From Sphingomonas nostoxanthinifaciens (GTDB lineage Bacteria; Pseudomonadota; Alphaproteobacteria; Sphingomonadales; Sphingomonadaceae), in NCBI RefSeq assembly GCF_019930585.1, contig NZ_CP082839.1, positions 2,848,001 to 2,912,000 on the forward strand: a stretch of DNA of 64,000 nucleotides, written 5' to 3'. A model generated the notes under the pieces. The model was not told the DNA's origin, did no database searches, and saw only the letters and a program-made list of their open reading frames with translations. Of the stretch, positions 1 to 10,579 are shown one piece after another; position 1 is the first letter of the stretch, and each line of letters begins with the position of its first letter. Made by a program: the position numbers and the translations under genes.

Positions 1-81
1 ATACGGCCGTAAAGCGGCTTTGCGTCGGGTGCATCCGAACCCGATTGTTGTGATGCATGGCGGCTGGTAACGCCGCCCGCG
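1..81. other. Window edge, no assignable gene
   Basis: The first 81 bases precede the nitroreductase start. A plus-strand frame from base 2 stays open to a TAA at 68-70 and could be the last 23 codons of an upstream gene, but its third-position GC is weaker than in neighbouring genes and the peptide is not recognisable. It cannot be called from this window. Confidence 0.25.
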
Positions 82-663
82 ATGTTCAACGATCTCTCCT
101 CGCCGGCCGCCCTCATGCAGACCCGGCGCTCCGGCAAGCCGCGCGACATGGCCGCGCCCGGCCCGTCGTCCGATCAGCTCGACCGTATCCTGGGCGCGGC
201 GATCCGCGTGCCCGATCACGGCAAGCTCGCCCCATGGCGCTTCGTGATCGTGCCCGACACGCGGCGCGAGGATTTCGCGACATTGCTGGAACAAGCCTAT
301 CGCCTCGACCGGCCCGCGACCGGCGCCGCCGAGATGGAGACGGTCCGCCAGTTCGCCTTCCAGGCGCCGACCTTGGTGGTCGCATTGTCCGCCCCCGCCC
401 ATGCCAGCCAGATCCCGATCTGGGAGCAGGAATTGTCGGTTGGCGCCGCCTGCATGGCGATGCTGGTCGCAACGCATGCCGAAGGCTTTGTCGGCGGCTG
501 GCTGACCGGTTGGGCTGCCTATTCGGACGCGGTGCGCGACGCCTTCGGCCAGCCCGGCGAGCGTATTGCCGGCTTCATGTTCATCGGTTCGCCGACTCGT
601 CCGCTCGACGAACGACCCCGTCCCGAGCGCAACAGCGTTATCTCAACCTGGTCGCCCGCGTAA
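82..663 (+). CDS. Nitroreductase family protein (YdjA-like)
   Basis: This 193-residue protein matches the small FMN-dependent nitroreductase family, which reduces nitro compounds, quinones or enones with NAD(P)H as a homodimer in the cytosol. The N-terminal region has the family arrangement of an RRS segment (about residues 15-17) followed by a helix and the phrase RVPDHGKLAPWRF (about residues 43-55), typical of the YdjA subgroup. The C-terminal half carries GAACMAML and a GGW segment where the family closes the flavin site. The length is close to YdjA (about 180 residues). I chose the ATG at 82; an overlapping longer frame starting at 57 is a shadow. It precedes a GntR regulator on the same strand, but there is no evidence of joint regulation. 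The substrate is unknown. Confidence 0.88.
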   Translation: MFNDLSSPAALMQTRRSGKPRDMAAPGPSSDQLDRILGAAIRVPDHGKLAPWRFVIVPDTRREDFATLLEQAYRLDRPATGAAEMETVRQFAFQAPTLVVALSAPAHASQIPIWEQELSVGAACMAMLVATHAEGFVGGWLTGWAAYSDAVRDAFGQPGERIAGFMFIGSPTRPLDERPRPERNSVISTWSPA

Positions 664-736
664 CGATATTGCGGCCGATGCGGCCATTGTGCATTGGTTG
701 TTTCCTGCGCTGCGCTGTGTTAGGACAGCACCACGC

Positions 737-1084
737 ATGGTTGCATCCGACCGCCCCGTCTATCTCCGCCTCCGCGACGAGATCGTGGCGATGATCCTCG
801 ACGGGCGCATTCAGGAGGGCGAGGCACTTCCCTCGGTCCGCGCCTTCGCCGCCGAGCAGGGGGCGAACCCGCTGACCGTCGCCAAGGCCTATCAAAGCTT
901 TCAGGATGACGGCCTCGTCACCGTCCGCCGCGGCGTCGGCATGTTCGTCGGCCCCGGCGCGGCGGGCCGGCTGCGCACCGCCGCGCGCGCGCATTTCCTA
1001 AGCGAGGAATGGCCAGAAATCGCCAGCCGCATCCGCCGCCTCGCGATCGACCCGGCCGACCTGCTGGAGCGCGTGCCGGTCTGA
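737..1084 (+). CDS. GntR family transcriptional regulator, YtrA-type
   Basis: This is a 115-residue DNA-binding protein. Residues 1-75 form the GntR winged helix-turn-helix: PVYLRLRDEI near the N-terminus, then LPSVRAFAAEQGANPLTVAKAY as the recognition helix region, and GLVTVRRGVGMFV as the wing. Only about 40 residues follow, so it lacks a large effector domain and fits the short YtrA subfamily. Members of that subfamily usually sit in front of an ABC transporter; none is present here, and the next gene, tsaC, starts 7 bases later. The open frame extends upstream to 566 inside the nitroreductase gene, but the GntR domain begins at the ATG at 737. An AGGA at 722-725 is a weak, somewhat distant ribosome binding site. 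The target genes are unknown. Confidence 0.85.
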   Translation: MVASDRPVYLRLRDEIVAMILDGRIQEGEALPSVRAFAAEQGANPLTVAKAYQSFQDDGLVTVRRGVGMFVGPGAAGRLRTAARAHFLSEEWPEIASRIRRLAIDPADLLERVPV

Positions 1085-1091
1085 GCCGTCG

Positions 1092-2033
1092 ATGAGCGAG
1101 ACGTCGATCCTGCCGTTCGACGATGCGGGCATCGCGCGCGCGGCCGCGCTCATCCGCGCAGGCCAGCCGGTCGCGATTCCGACCGAGACGGTCTACGGCC
1201 TCGCGGCCGACGCAACCGATGCCGCGGCCGTTGCCGCCATCTATGCGGCCAAGGGGCGGCCGAGCTTCAATCCGCTGATCGTCCACGTTCCCGATCTCTC
1301 TGCCGCGCAGGCGCTGGCCGATCTGCCCGCGCCGGCCTTGCGGCTGGCCGAGCGATTCTGGCCGGGGCCGTTGACGATTGTCGCTCCGCTGCGCGACGGC
1401 ACGCCGATCGCGCGGCTGACGACGGCGGGGCTCGCCACGATCGCGCTGCGCGTGCCGGCACACCCTGCCATGCAGGCGCTGCTGCGCGTGACCGGGCTGC
1501 CGCTCGCCGCCCCCTCCGCCAATGCCAGCGGCACGATCAGCCCGACGCGCGCCGCGCACGTGCTGCGCTCGCTCGGCGGGCGCATTCCGCTGGTGGTCGA
1601 TGGCGGCGCCTGCGCGGTCGGGCTCGAATCGGCCATTGTCGCGGTGGGCGCGAACGGGTTGCGCCTGTTGCGGCCCGGACCGATCGCGCCCGATGCGCTG
1701 GCCGAAGCCGCCGGGCTGCCGATCGCCGGTGCCGGCAGCGACGCGATCGAGGCGCCCGGCCAGCTCGCGCATCATTACGCTCCGTCGAAGCCGCTCCGGC
1801 TGGATGCGACGAGCGCCGCGCCGGACGAATGGCTGATCGGCTTCGGCGCCATCGCCGGCGACGCCTCGCTGTCACCGGCGGGCGACCTGATCGAGGCGGC
1901 GGCGCGCCTGTTCGATCTGCTCCACGCCGCCGACGCCGCGCCGGCCGAGCGGATCGCCGTCGCCCCGGTGCCGCGCAGCGGGCTGGGCCTCGCGATCAAC
2001 GACCGGTTGGCGCGCGCGGCGGCGCCCCAATAG
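1092..2033 (+). CDS. tsaC: L-threonylcarbamoyladenylate synthase (TsaC/Sua5)
   Basis: The enzyme makes threonylcarbamoyl-AMP from threonine, bicarbonate and ATP, the first step of the universal t6A37 modification of ANN-decoding tRNAs. The YrdC/SUA5 domain covers about residues 10-200, with PTETVYGLAADA (about 30-41), the KGRPSFNPLIVH segment (about 54-65) and SANASGTISPT (about 142-152). At 313 residues it is the long Sua5 form: after the linker motif PGQLAHHYAP (about residues 222-231) comes a C-terminal Sua5 domain absent from short TsaC. It begins 7 bases after the GntR gene and may be cotranscribed. An inverted-repeat element follows it. Confidence 0.95.
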   Translation: MSETSILPFDDAGIARAAALIRAGQPVAIPTETVYGLAADATDAAAVAAIYAAKGRPSFNPLIVHVPDLSAAQALADLPAPALRLAERFWPGPLTIVAPLRDGTPIARLTTAGLATIALRVPAHPAMQALLRVTGLPLAAPSANASGTISPTRAAHVLRSLGGRIPLVVDGGACAVGLESAIVAVGANGLRLLRPGPIAPDALAEAAGLPIAGAGSDAIEAPGQLAHHYAPSKPLRLDATSAAPDEWLIGFGAIAGDASLSPAGDLIEAAARLFDLLHAADAAPAERIAVAPVPRSGLGLAINDRLARAAAPQ

Positions 2034-2058
2034 GCGGATGATCCGCTCAACCAGCTAA

Positions 2059-2167
2059 CCGTTCGTGGTGAGGAGAGGCTGAGCGAAGTCGAAGCCTCGT
2101 CTCGAACCGCCAGGCCACCCTTCGAGACGGCACTTCGACAGGCTCAGTGCCTCCTCAGGGCGAACGG
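2059..2167. repeat. Intergenic imperfect inverted repeat (REP-like)
   Basis: The segment starts CCGTTCGTGGTGAGG and ends CCTCAGGGCGAACGG, so the outer arms are near-complementary. Inside, GGCTGAGCGAAGTCGAAG pairs imperfectly with CTTCGACAGGCTCAG, and TCTCGAA with TTCGAGA. This resembles the dispersed sphingomonad element containing TTCGACAGGCTCAG. It lies between the convergent tsaC and enoyl-CoA hydratase genes, where it may end transcription from both sides. Confidence 0.75.
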
Positions 2168-2186
2168 AATGACGCAGAATCAACCA

Positions 2187-2963
2187 TCAGCGCCCCGTAA
2201 AGCTGCCTGGCCGTTTCTCCACGAAGGCGCGCATGCCTTCCTTCTGATCCTCGGTGCCGAACAGGCCGTTGAACAGGCGCCGCTCGAACGCGATGCCCTG
2301 CGCGAGCGGGGTCTCGAACGCGGCGTCGACCATCTCCTTGGCGGCGATCGCGGCGAGCGGCGGCATCGCGGCGATGGCGGCGGCGGTCTTCAGCGCCTCG
2401 TCGATCAGTTCGGCGGCGGGAACGATGCGCGCGACCAAGCCGGCGCGTTCGGCCTCGACCGCGTCCATCATCCGCCCGGTCAGGCACATTTCCATCGCCT
2501 TGGCCTTCCCCACCGCGCGCGCAAGCCGCTGCGATCCGCCCATGCCGGGAGTGATGCCAAGCTTGATCTCCGGCTGGCCGAATTTCGCGGTGTCGGCGGC
2601 GATGATGAAGTCGCACATCATCGCCAGCTCGCACCCGCCGCCGAGCGCGAAGCCCGCCACCGCCGCGATCACCGGCTTGCGCGTGCGGGCGAAGACGTCC
2701 CAGCCGGCAAAGCGGTCCTCGCCATACATATCGGCGAAACCGGCCGCCTCCATCTCCCTGATGTCGGCGCCGGCGGCGAACGCCTTCTCGCTGCCGGTGA
2801 CGATCAGGCAAAGCTGACCGGGATGGGCGTCATAGGCGCGCGCGACCTCCAGCAGTTCGGCGAGGATGCGCGCATTGAGCGCGTTCAGCGCCTGCGGACG
2901 GTTGAGCCGGACAAGGGTGACGGCATCGTGGCGTTCGACCAGCAATGTCTCATATTCGGCCAT
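2187..2963 (-). CDS. Enoyl-CoA hydratase
   Basis: A 258-residue crotonase-fold protein, the usual length for a short-chain enoyl-CoA hydratase. It adds water across trans-2-enoyl-CoA. The CoA/oxyanion-hole motif is [14 protein letters not shown] (about residues 58-71). [12 protein letters not shown] (about 108-119) and [16 protein letters not shown] (about 127-142) hold the two catalytic glutamates expected for a hydratase. The ATG at 2963 lies 12 bases downstream of the HIBYL-CoA hydrolase stop, so the two are almost certainly in one operon with etfBA upstream. That context suggests valine or fatty acyl-CoA degradation. Confidence 0.93.
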   Translation of the reverse strand: MAEYETLLVERHDAVTLVRLNRPQALNALNARILAELLEVARAYDAHPGQLCLIVTGSEKAFAAGADIREMEAAGFADMYGEDRFAGWDVFARTRKPVIAAVAGFALGGGCELAMMCDFIIAADTAKFGQPEIKLGITPGMGGSQRLARAVGKAKAMEMCLTGRMMDAVEAERAGLVARIVPAAELIDEALKTAAAIAAMPPLAAIAAKEMVDAAFETPLAQGIAFERRLFNGLFGTEDQKEGMRAFVEKRPGSFTGR

Positions 2964-2975
2964 GATCGAATCTCC

Positions 2976-4025
2976 CTAAAGGCGGAGCGGCTCCCATGCG
3001 GCCTCGGGCGGCAGCGGGGCAAAGATCGTATCGAGCATCGTATCGGTGACGCCCTCGGGCGTCGACGGATCCCAGCGCGGCGCATTGTCCTTGTCGACCA
3101 GCAATGCACGCACGCCCTCGATGAAATCGTGGCGCTGGCAGAGATGCCAGGCGAGGCCATATTCCATTCGCATCTCGTCGGCGAAATCGGTGAGGTGGCG
3201 CGCCGCGCGCAGTTCGCGGAGCGCGACCTTGCAGCTGGTTGGCGATTTGATGCGCAGATTGGCGAGCGTCGCGGCCGCCCAGGCGCCGCTATCGGCCGCC
3301 AGCGCGTCGATCATGTCTTCCAGCCGATCGGCGGCGAACAATCGATCGATATCGGCAATGCGATCGAGGATGGCCGCCGCGGGCGGTGCTTCGGCGAAGG
3401 CGGCGAGGATCGCGTCGGCGGCGCGCGGATCGGCGATCAGCGCTTGCTTGGCCTCCTCGATCCGCGCGCTCGGCACGAAGTGGGTCGCGAGCCCGAGCGC
3501 CAGGCACTCCGCGCCGTCGAGCCGGGCCGAGGTGAGCGCGAGATATTCGCCCATCCGTCCGGGCAAGCGCGAGAGATAGCGGCCCGCGCCAGCATCGGGG
3601 AACAGCCCGATCGTCGTCTCCGGCATCGCGAACATCGTCCGCTCGGTCGCGATCCGATAACGCGCGGGCAGCGCCAATCCGACCCCACCGCCCATCGTCA
3701 CGCCGTCCATCACCGCGAGGATCGGCTTGGCATAGACGTAGAGCAGGTGGTTGAGCTGATATTCGGTGGCGAAGAAAGCGTGTGCGACCGCGCCGTCGCC
3801 CCGGCCGCTCTCCGCCGCCGTGCGCACGTCGCCGCCCGCGCAGAAGCCGCGACCGGCGGCATGATCGATCAGCACCGCCTCGACGCGATTATCGGTGCGC
3901 CACGCCAGCAGCGCGTCGATCATCGTGCGGCACATCGCCTCGGTATGCGCGTGCAGCGCCTCGGGCCGGTCGAGCCGCAGGCGCCCCACCCGCCCCTCGA
4001 CCGCGACGATCACATGTTCGCTCAC
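2976..4025 (-). CDS. 3-hydroxyisobutyryl-CoA hydrolase / enoyl-CoA hydratase family
   Basis: A 349-residue crotonase-superfamily member, longer than a simple hydratase and matching 3-hydroxyisobutyryl-CoA hydrolases, which release free 3-hydroxyisobutyrate in valine breakdown. Motifs are [11 protein letters not shown] (about residues 58-68), [12 protein letters not shown] (about 105-116) and [14 protein letters not shown] (about 133-146), the last typical of the hydrolase group, followed by its C-terminal extension. The start is a GTG at 4025 (GTG AGC GAA CAT), 16 bases after the etfA stop. The enoyl-CoA hydratase follows 12 bases after its stop. A hydratase-like side activity cannot be excluded from sequence alone. 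Confidence 0.88.
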   Translation of the reverse strand: MSEHVIVAVEGRVGRLRLDRPEALHAHTEAMCRTMIDALLAWRTDNRVEAVLIDHAAGRGFCAGGDVRTAAESGRGDGAVAHAFFATEYQLNHLLYVYAKPILAVMDGVTMGGGVGLALPARYRIATERTMFAMPETTIGLFPDAGAGRYLSRLPGRMGEYLALTSARLDGAECLALGLATHFVPSARIEEAKQALIADPRAADAILAAFAEAPPAAAILDRIADIDRLFAADRLEDMIDALAADSGAWAAATLANLRIKSPTSCKVALRELRAARHLTDFADEMRMEYGLAWHLCQRHDFIEGVRALLVDKDNAPRWDPSTPEGVTDTMLDTIFAPLPPEAAWEPLRL

Positions 4026-4041
4026 GCGCGCGCGTACCGCC

Positions 4042-4971
4042 TCAGAGCTTTTCGGTCAGCTCCGGCACGATCGTGAACAGGTCGCCCACCAGCCCGAGAT
4101 CGGCGACCTGGAAGATCGGCGCATCCTCGTCCTTGTTGATCGCGACGATCGTCTTGGCGTCCTTCATGCCGGCGAGATGCTGGATCGCGCCGGAGATGCC
4201 GACCGCGACATAGACGTCGGGCGCGACGATCTTGCCGGTCTGGCCGACCTGATAGTCGTTCGGTGCATAGCCGGCATCCACCGCCGCGCGGCTGGCGCCG
4301 ATCGCGGCGTGCAATTTGTCGGCCAGCGGATCGATCAGCGCGTGGAACTGCTCGGCCGAGCCCAGCGCCCGGCCGCCCGACACCACGATCTTGGCGCTGG
4401 TCAGTTCGGGCCGCTCGGATGCGGCGATTTCCTGGCCGACGAAGCGCGACGTGCCGCTGTCGCCCGTGCCCGCGACCGGCTCGATCGCGGCGTTGCCGCC
4501 CTCGACTGCAGCCTTGGCGAACGCCGTGCCGCGCACGGTGAGCACCTTCTTCGCATCCTTCGACTGGACGGTCGCGATCGCATTGCCGGCATAGATCGGC
4601 CGGGTGAATGTGTCCGCGCCCTCGATCGAGAGCACGTCCGACACCTGCATCACGTCGAGCAAAGCGGCGACGCGCGGTGCGACATTCTTGCCGTTGGACG
4701 TGGCCGGCGCGACGAATGCGTCATAACCCGCCATCAGCCCGACGATCAGCGGCGCGGCATTCTCGGCAAGATGATGGGCATAAGCCGCATCGTCCGCCAC
4801 CAGCACCTTGGCGACGCCGGCGATCTTCGCGGCAGCCTCGGCGACCGCGCCGACGCCTTCGCCCGCCACCAGCGCGTGGACCTCGCCCAGCGCAGCGGCG
4901 GCGGTGACGGCGGAAAGGCTCGCATCCTTCACGACGCCCGCTTCATGCTCGATCAGCAGCAGCACGCTCAT
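4042..4971 (-). CDS. etfA: Electron transfer flavoprotein subunit alpha
   Basis: The FAD-binding subunit of the ETF heterodimer, which carries electrons from acyl-CoA dehydrogenases to ETF:quinone oxidoreductase at the membrane. At 309 residues it has standard length. The N-terminal domain begins [12 protein letters not shown]; the C-terminal FAD domain has [12 protein letters not shown] (about residues 200-211), [18 protein letters not shown] and [12 protein letters not shown], then [16 protein letters not shown] and a typical short C-terminal helix. Its ATG overlaps the end of etfB by four bases, so translation is probably coupled. The genes downstream are two crotonase-fold enzymes of acyl-CoA catabolism. 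Confidence 0.97.
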   Translation of the reverse strand: MSVLLLIEHEAGVVKDASLSAVTAAAALGEVHALVAGEGVGAVAEAAAKIAGVAKVLVADDAAYAHHLAENAAPLIVGLMAGYDAFVAPATSNGKNVAPRVAALLDVMQVSDVLSIEGADTFTRPIYAGNAIATVQSKDAKKVLTVRGTAFAKAAVEGGNAAIEPVAGTGDSGTSRFVGQEIAASERPELTSAKIVVSGGRALGSAEQFHALIDPLADKLHAAIGASRAAVDAGYAPNDYQVGQTGKIVAPDVYVAVGISGAIQHLAGMKDAKTIVAINKDEDAPIFQVADLGLVGDLFTIVPELTEKL

Positions 4972-5717
4972 GCCGGCACTCCCATGTCCTTGAGCTTGGC
5001 GATCAGCGCGTCGACCGAGTCGAGTTTGATGCCCGCCTGGCGCTTCGGCGGCTCGGCCACCTTGAGCGTGGTCAGGCGCGGCGCGATGTCGACGCCGTAA
5101 TCGGCGGGCGTCTTCTGCGCGAGCGGCTTCGACTTCGCCTTCATGATGTTGGGCAGGCTGGCATAGCGCGGCTCGTTGAGGCGCAGATCGGTGGTGACGA
5201 TCGCCGGCAGCGTCAGGCTGACCGTTTCCAGGCCGCCATCGACTTCGCGCGTCACCTCGACCGCATCGCCCTCGATCGAGACCTTGCTCGCGAACGTGCC
5301 CTGCGGCCGGCCGGTCAGCGCCGCCAGCATCTGGCCGGTCTGGTTGGCATCGTCGTCGATCGCCTGCTTGCCGAGGATGACGAGACCGGGCTGCTCCTCA
5401 TCGACCACCGCCTTCAGCAGTTTGGCGACGCCGAGCGGCTCGACCGCCTCGTCGGTCAGGATCAGGATCGCGCGATCCGCGCCCATCGCCAGCGCGGTGC
5501 GCAGCGTGTCGGTCGCCTTCTGCGGGCCGACCGAGACCGCCACCACCTCGGTAGCGACGCCCTTTTCCTTCAGGCGCACCGCTTCTTCGACCGCAATTTC
5601 GTCGAATGGGTTCATCGACATCTTGACGTTGGCAAGGTCGACGCCGCTGCCGTCCAGCTTCACCCGCGGCTTCACGTTATAATCGATCACCCGCTTCACG
5701 GGCACCAGGATCTTCAT
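4968..5717 (-). CDS. etfB: Electron transfer flavoprotein subunit beta
   Basis: The AMP-binding small subunit of ETF, 249 residues, as usual for the family. It begins [14 protein letters not shown], has [18 protein letters not shown] (about residues 37-54), and the ETF-beta signature region around [20 protein letters not shown] (about 113-132). The C-terminus [14 protein letters not shown] is typical. GAGGAGAG lies just upstream of the ATG at 5717. It is the first gene of etfB-etfA-hydrolase-hydratase; a strong hairpin separates it from sucC upstream on the same strand, suggesting its own promoter in the gap of about 107 bases. Confidence 0.97.
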   Translation of the reverse strand: MKILVPVKRVIDYNVKPRVKLDGSGVDLANVKMSMNPFDEIAVEEAVRLKEKGVATEVVAVSVGPQKATDTLRTALAMGADRAILILTDEAVEPLGVAKLLKAVVDEEQPGLVILGKQAIDDDANQTGQMLAALTGRPQGTFASKVSIEGDAVEVTREVDGGLETVSLTLPAIVTTDLRLNEPRYASLPNIMKAKSKPLAQKTPADYGVDIAPRLTTLKVAEPPKRQAGIKLDSVDALIAKLKDMGVPA

Positions 5718-5756
5718 GCCACTCTCCTCGTCCCGCCCGCCCCGCAGAAACGAGGC

Positions 5757-5788
5757 GGCCGGCGCGCGTCCATCGTCGCGCGCCGGCC
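5757..5788 (-). terminator. Perfect 12-bp hairpin between sucC and etfB
   Basis: GGCCGGCGCGCG at 5757-5768 and CGCGCGCCGGCC at 5777-5788 are perfectly complementary with an 8-base loop. It lies 3' of sucC and 5' of etfB on the minus strand. There is no clean U-run on the sucC side, so it may be a processing or stabilising hairpin rather than a classical terminator. Confidence 0.6.
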
Positions 5789-5824
5789 TTTAGCAGTCGA
5801 TTGACGTATACGTAAAGCCGCGCG

Positions 5825-7024
<1,200 letters not shown>

Positions 7025-7108
7025 GGGGACACGCTCCTTGTGCGGTGCGGAAAAGATGCCGCCCTAAAGCATAGTCGCGCGGGCATTGGAACCCACGTAT
7101 AGGGCGCC

Positions 7109-7603
7109 ATGCCCTGGACGATCGGAATCGCGCTGTTCCTGCTCACCGTTATCGGAATGGAGGGCTTCGCCTACGCCGCGCATCGCTGGATCATGCACGG
7201 GCCGGGCTGGTTCCTGCACATGAGCCATCACCGCCCGCGCGCCGGAAACTGGGAGCTCAACGACCTCTATGCCGCGATCTTCGCGGTGCCATCGTTCGTG
7301 CTGCTGCTGGGCGGGGTGCAGCTCGGCTGGTGGCCGGGCTGCACATGGATCGGCGCGGGCATCGCCGCTTATGGGGCGATCTATTTCGGCTTCCACGACT
7401 GGATCGTGCACAACCGCCTGCCCGGCCGCTTCGTCCCGCGCTCGGCCTATATGAAGCGGATCGTGCAGGCGCACCGCCTCCATCACGTGGTCGAAACCAA
7501 GGAGGGCACGGTCAGCTTCGGCTTCCTCGTCGCCCCGAAGCCGGAGGCGCTGAAGGCGGAGCTGACGCGGCGCAGGAGAGCGGGCATACGCCCGGCGCGT
7601 TAG
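7109..7603 (+). CDS. crtZ: Beta-carotene 3-hydroxylase (CrtZ)
   Basis: A 164-residue membrane di-iron hydroxylase that adds 3-hydroxyl groups to beta-ionone rings, giving zeaxanthin-type xanthophylls. The histidine clusters are present in order: HRWIMH (residues 25-30), HMSHH (37-41), FHDWIVH in the middle, and HRLHH near residue 128, matching the fatty acid hydroxylase/CrtZ pattern. Hydrophobic stretches at about 5-22, 55-70 and 78-95 indicate membrane helices. GGGCG lies before the ATG at 7109. It is divergent from sucC, and no other carotenoid gene is nearby, so it stands outside the main crt cluster. Sphingomonads typically carry zeaxanthin or nostoxanthin pigments. Confidence 0.92.
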   Translation: MPWTIGIALFLLTVIGMEGFAYAAHRWIMHGPGWFLHMSHHRPRAGNWELNDLYAAIFAVPSFVLLLGGVQLGWWPGCTWIGAGIAAYGAIYFGFHDWIVHNRLPGRFVPRSAYMKRIVQAHRLHHVVETKEGTVSFGFLVAPKPEALKAELTRRRRAGIRPAR

Positions 7604-7626
7604 CCTGGTCGCCCGCCAACCACGAT

Positions 7627-7708
7627 CGTCATCCCAGCGAAGCCGGGATCTCCCGCGGCAGGCGTCACCGCTCACTCCAGGGAGATGCCAGCCTGCGCTG
7701 GCATGACG
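7627..7708. repeat. Intergenic imperfect inverted repeat (REP-like)
   Basis: CGTCATCCCAGCGAAGCCGGGATCTCCC faces GGGAGATGCCAGCCTGCGCTGGCATGACG in inverted orientation around a short centre. Each arm also folds on itself (CCCAGCGAAGCCGGG; GCCAGCCTGCGCTGGC). It lies between the convergent crtZ and maeB genes and resembles a second class of dispersed sphingomonad palindrome. Confidence 0.75.
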
Positions 7709-7724
7709 CGCCGGATCGAGCCGC

Positions 7725-9986
7725 CTACTTCGCGATCCCCGCGCCTGCCAGCACCGCCAGCGTCAGCAACTCGCTCGCCGTGGCCGACATCGTGGCGATC
7801 TGCACCGGCTTCTCCATGCCCACCAGCATCGGCCCGATCACGGTGTCGCCGCCCAGTTCGCGCAGCAGCTTGGCCGAGATGTTAGCGGATTGCAGCCCCG
7901 GCATGATCAGCACGTTGGCCGGCCCCGACAGGCGGCTGAACGGATAATTCTTCATCACCTCGGGATCGAGCGCGACGTCGGGTGCCATCTCGCCTTCATA
8001 TTCGAACCCGACCTCGCGCTCGTCGAGCAGGCGGATCGCGTCGCGGACGTTATCGATCCACGTCCCCGCCGGATTGCCGAAGGTCGAGAAGGACAGGAAG
8101 GCGACGCGCGGCTCATGCCCCATGCTGCGCGCGACGTTGGCGGTATGCTCGGCGATCGCGGCGAGTTCCTTCGGCTCGGGCCGCTCGGTCACCATCGTGT
8201 CGGCCATGAACACCGTCTGGTGATCGCCGACGATGACGTGGATGCCGCACGGGCGGCGTCCCTCGCTCGGGTTGATGACGCGCAGCACCTGGCGCAGCGT
8301 CTGGCTATAGGTGCGCGTGACGCCGGTGATCATCGCATCGGCATGGCCGAGCGCGAGCAACAGCGCGCCGAAGATGTTGCGATCCTGATTGACCATCGCC
8401 TCGACCTCGCGGCGGAGGTAACCGCGCCGCTGCAGGCGGCCGTACAAATAGTCGACCATCTCGCCGATCAGCGGCGAATGGCGGCTATTGTGCAGCTCGA
8501 AGCTTTCCGGATTCTCGATGCCGAGCGCGCGCAGTTTCTCGGGCACCTCGTCGCGACCGACCAGCACCGGCGTGCCGTAGCCGCCGTCGCGGAACGCGAT
8601 TGCCGCGCGCAGCACCACCTCTTCCTCCGCCTCGGCGAACACGATGCGCTTTGGATTGGCCTTGGCGGTCTGATGCGCCATCGCCAGCACCGACGTGGTC
8701 GGATTGAGACGCGCGCGCAGGCTCTCGCGATAAGCAGCGAGATCCTCGATCGGCTTGCGCGCCACGCCGCTCTTCATAGCCGCCTCGGCGACGGCGGCAG
8801 GCACGATCTCCATCAGGCGCGGATCGAACGGCGCGGGGATGATATAATCCTGGCCGAAGCGCGGCGCATGACCGCCATAGGCCGCCGCCACCTCCTCGGG
8901 CACCTGCTGGCGCGCGAGGCTGGCGAGCGCCTGTGCGGCGGCGATCTTCATATCCTCGTTGATCGCGGTGGCACGCACGTCGAGCGCCCCGCGGAAGATG
9001 AAGGGGAAGCCCAGCACGTTGTTGACCTGGTTCGGATAATCCGAGCGGCCGGTGGCGATGATGCAATCGGGGCGCGCGGCCTTCGCTTCCGGCGGCGTGA
9101 TCTCCGGATCGGGATTGGCCATCGCGAAGATGATCGGCCGCGGCGCCATCTCCTTGACCATCTCGGGCTTGAGCGCGCCGGCCGCAGAGAGGCCGAGGAA
9201 CACGTCTGCACCCTTGCACGCCTCCAGCAGCGTGCGGCGATCGGTGACGGCGGCGTGCGCCGACTGCCACTGGTTCACGTCGTCGCGACCCTGATAGATC
9301 ACGCCGGTGCGGTCGCACATCAGCACGTTGTCGTGCCGCACGCCCATCGCCTTGATAAGCTCAGTGCAGGCGATCGCAGCGGCGCCGGCGCCGTTCACCA
9401 CCACCTTGACGTCATGCAATTCGCGTCCGGTGAGATAGCATGCGTTAATGAGGCCGGCAGCGCTGATGATCGCGGTACCGTGCTGATCGTCGTGCATCAC
9501 CGGAATGTTCATGCGCTCGCGCAGCGTCTGCTCGATCACGAAGCATTCGGGCGCCTTGATATCCTCGAGGTTGATGCCGCCGAACGACGGCTCCAGCAGC
9601 GCGACCGCGTTGATGAACGCATCGACATCCTCGGTATCGAGCTCGAGATCGATCGAATCGACGTCGGCGAAGCGCTTGAACAGCACAGCCTTGCCTTCCA
9701 TCACCGGCTTCGACGCGAGCGCGCCGAGATTGCCGAGACCCAGGATCGCGGTGCCGTTGGAGATGACCGCGACCAGATTGCCCTTGGCGGTATAATCGTA
9801 GGCCGCGTTCGGATCGGCGGCGATCGCGCGCACCGGCACGGCAACGCCCGGCGAGTAAGCGAGGCTGAGGTCGCGCTGGGTCGCCACCGGTTTGGAGGCG
9901 ATGATCTCGATCTTGCCCGGACGACCCTGCGAATGGAACAGCAGCGCCTCGCGCTCCGAAAATTGGATGTTGCTGCCCTCTGCCAT
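7725..9986 (-). CDS. maeB: NADP-dependent malic enzyme, MaeB type with phosphotransacetylase-like domain
   Basis: A 753-residue fusion: the malic enzyme part (about residues 1-430) decarboxylates malate to pyruvate, and the C-terminal part (about 440-753) resembles phosphate acetyltransferase and in known MaeB proteins is regulatory. Visible motifs include [11 protein letters not shown] (about 41-51), [21 protein letters not shown] (about 65-85), [10 protein letters not shown], the nucleotide site [12 protein letters not shown] and [10 protein letters not shown]. The PTA-like part has [13 protein letters not shown] and FSTFGNP. GGGAG lies before the ATG at 9986. It is monocistronic, convergent with crtZ. 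Confidence 0.96.
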   Translation of the reverse strand: MAEGSNIQFSEREALLFHSQGRPGKIEIIASKPVATQRDLSLAYSPGVAVPVRAIAADPNAAYDYTAKGNLVAVISNGTAILGLGNLGALASKPVMEGKAVLFKRFADVDSIDLELDTEDVDAFINAVALLEPSFGGINLEDIKAPECFVIEQTLRERMNIPVMHDDQHGTAIISAAGLINACYLTGRELHDVKVVVNGAGAAAIACTELIKAMGVRHDNVLMCDRTGVIYQGRDDVNQWQSAHAAVTDRRTLLEACKGADVFLGLSAAGALKPEMVKEMAPRPIIFAMANPDPEITPPEAKAARPDCIIATGRSDYPNQVNNVLGFPFIFRGALDVRATAINEDMKIAAAQALASLARQQVPEEVAAAYGGHAPRFGQDYIIPAPFDPRLMEIVPAAVAEAAMKSGVARKPIEDLAAYRESLRARLNPTTSVLAMAHQTAKANPKRIVFAEAEEEVVLRAAIAFRDGGYGTPVLVGRDEVPEKLRALGIENPESFELHNSRHSPLIGEMVDYLYGRLQRRGYLRREVEAMVNQDRNIFGALLLALGHADAMITGVTRTYSQTLRQVLRVINPSEGRRPCGIHVIVGDHQTVFMADTMVTERPEPKELAAIAEHTANVARSMGHEPRVAFLSFSTFGNPAGTWIDNVRDAIRLLDEREVGFEYEGEMAPDVALDPEVMKNYPFSRLSGPANVLIMPGLQSANISAKLLRELGGDTVIGPMLVGMEKPVQIATMSATASELLTLAVLAGAGIAK

Positions 9987-10147
9987 CTTAGTCTCCCGCG
10001 TGCAGGGTCGCTCCTAGTGGCGTCGGCGGCCCACGTCACCCCCATCGCGCCGTCGACGACCGATCGGACGGATCGACGCCGCGCATCTTTTCAGGCGGGG
10101 CGTCTGCCGCTAGTCCGCGCGGCTCATCAGAATCATGGGGACATCAA

Positions 10148-10387
10148 ATGTCGGACACGGTGGCAGCCGAGCAGCTGCGCCTCTTCATCGAGCGTATCGA
10201 ACGGCTGGAGGAAGAGAAGAAGGGCATGGCGGACGATGTTCGCGATGTTTACAACGAAGCCAAGAGCCAAGGCTACGATACCAAGACGATGCGCGCGATC
10301 ATCCGTCTGCGAAAGATGGAGAAACATGCCCGCGACGAAGCGGAAGCGTTGCTCGACACCTACAAGGCCGCGCTCGGGCTCGGCTGA
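10148..10387 (+). CDS. gapR: DUF2312 / GapR family DNA-binding protein
   Basis: A 79-residue, highly charged helical protein. It matches the alphaproteobacterial GapR family (DUF2312), a dimeric or tetrameric coiled-coil that encircles overtwisted DNA ahead of polymerases and supports replication and topoisomerase action in Caulobacter. The pattern is [15 protein letters not shown] (residues 13-27), [25 protein letters not shown] (about 33-57) and a closing acidic/aliphatic helix [21 protein letters not shown] stands before the ATG at 10148. The symbol is given by family; the role is inferred from the Caulobacter protein. Confidence 0.9.
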   Translation: MSDTVAAEQLRLFIERIERLEEEKKGMADDVRDVYNEAKSQGYDTKTMRAIIRLRKMEKHARDEAEALLDTYKAALGLG

Positions 10388-10454
10388 TCGCACGGGCGCC
10401 GCATTCGCGTCTGCAATGATGTGAAATGCGGCGGCAAAACATCGCGGGAAAAGA

Positions 10455-10569
10455 GCATCAGCCCGCTTAACGCGGGTGCGGATGCTGCGCGTTAGCCGGA
10501 CGCACATGACGGGGAGGTTCCCGTCGGATACTGGGCCCCCACCCAGTCCCCGCACCGGCCCTTCGGGCC
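10455..10569. other. Run of four consecutive stem-loops, possible structured RNA
   Basis: Four hairpins lie back to back between gapR and a minus-strand gene: GCATC/GATGC enclosing CCCGC/GCGGG (10455-10485), ACGGG/CCCGT (10509-10524), ACTGGG/CCCAGT (10530-10547) and GGCCC/GGGCC with a TTC loop (10557-10569). No open frame with coding character covers them. They could be the end of the gapR transcript, the 3' end of the opposing gene, or a non-coding RNA. Confidence 0.5.
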
Positions 10570-10579
10570 ATAGGGGGCG

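Noticed and set aside
2169..4076. A 635-codon plus-strand open frame
   Set aside because: It is antisense to the enoyl-CoA hydratase and hydrolase genes, which carry complete family motifs; its peptide is Arg/His-rich and has no recognisable domain.
7890..10424. An 844-codon plus-strand open frame
   Set aside because: It is antisense to maeB and runs on over gapR in another frame. Long antisense frames are expected with this GC content.
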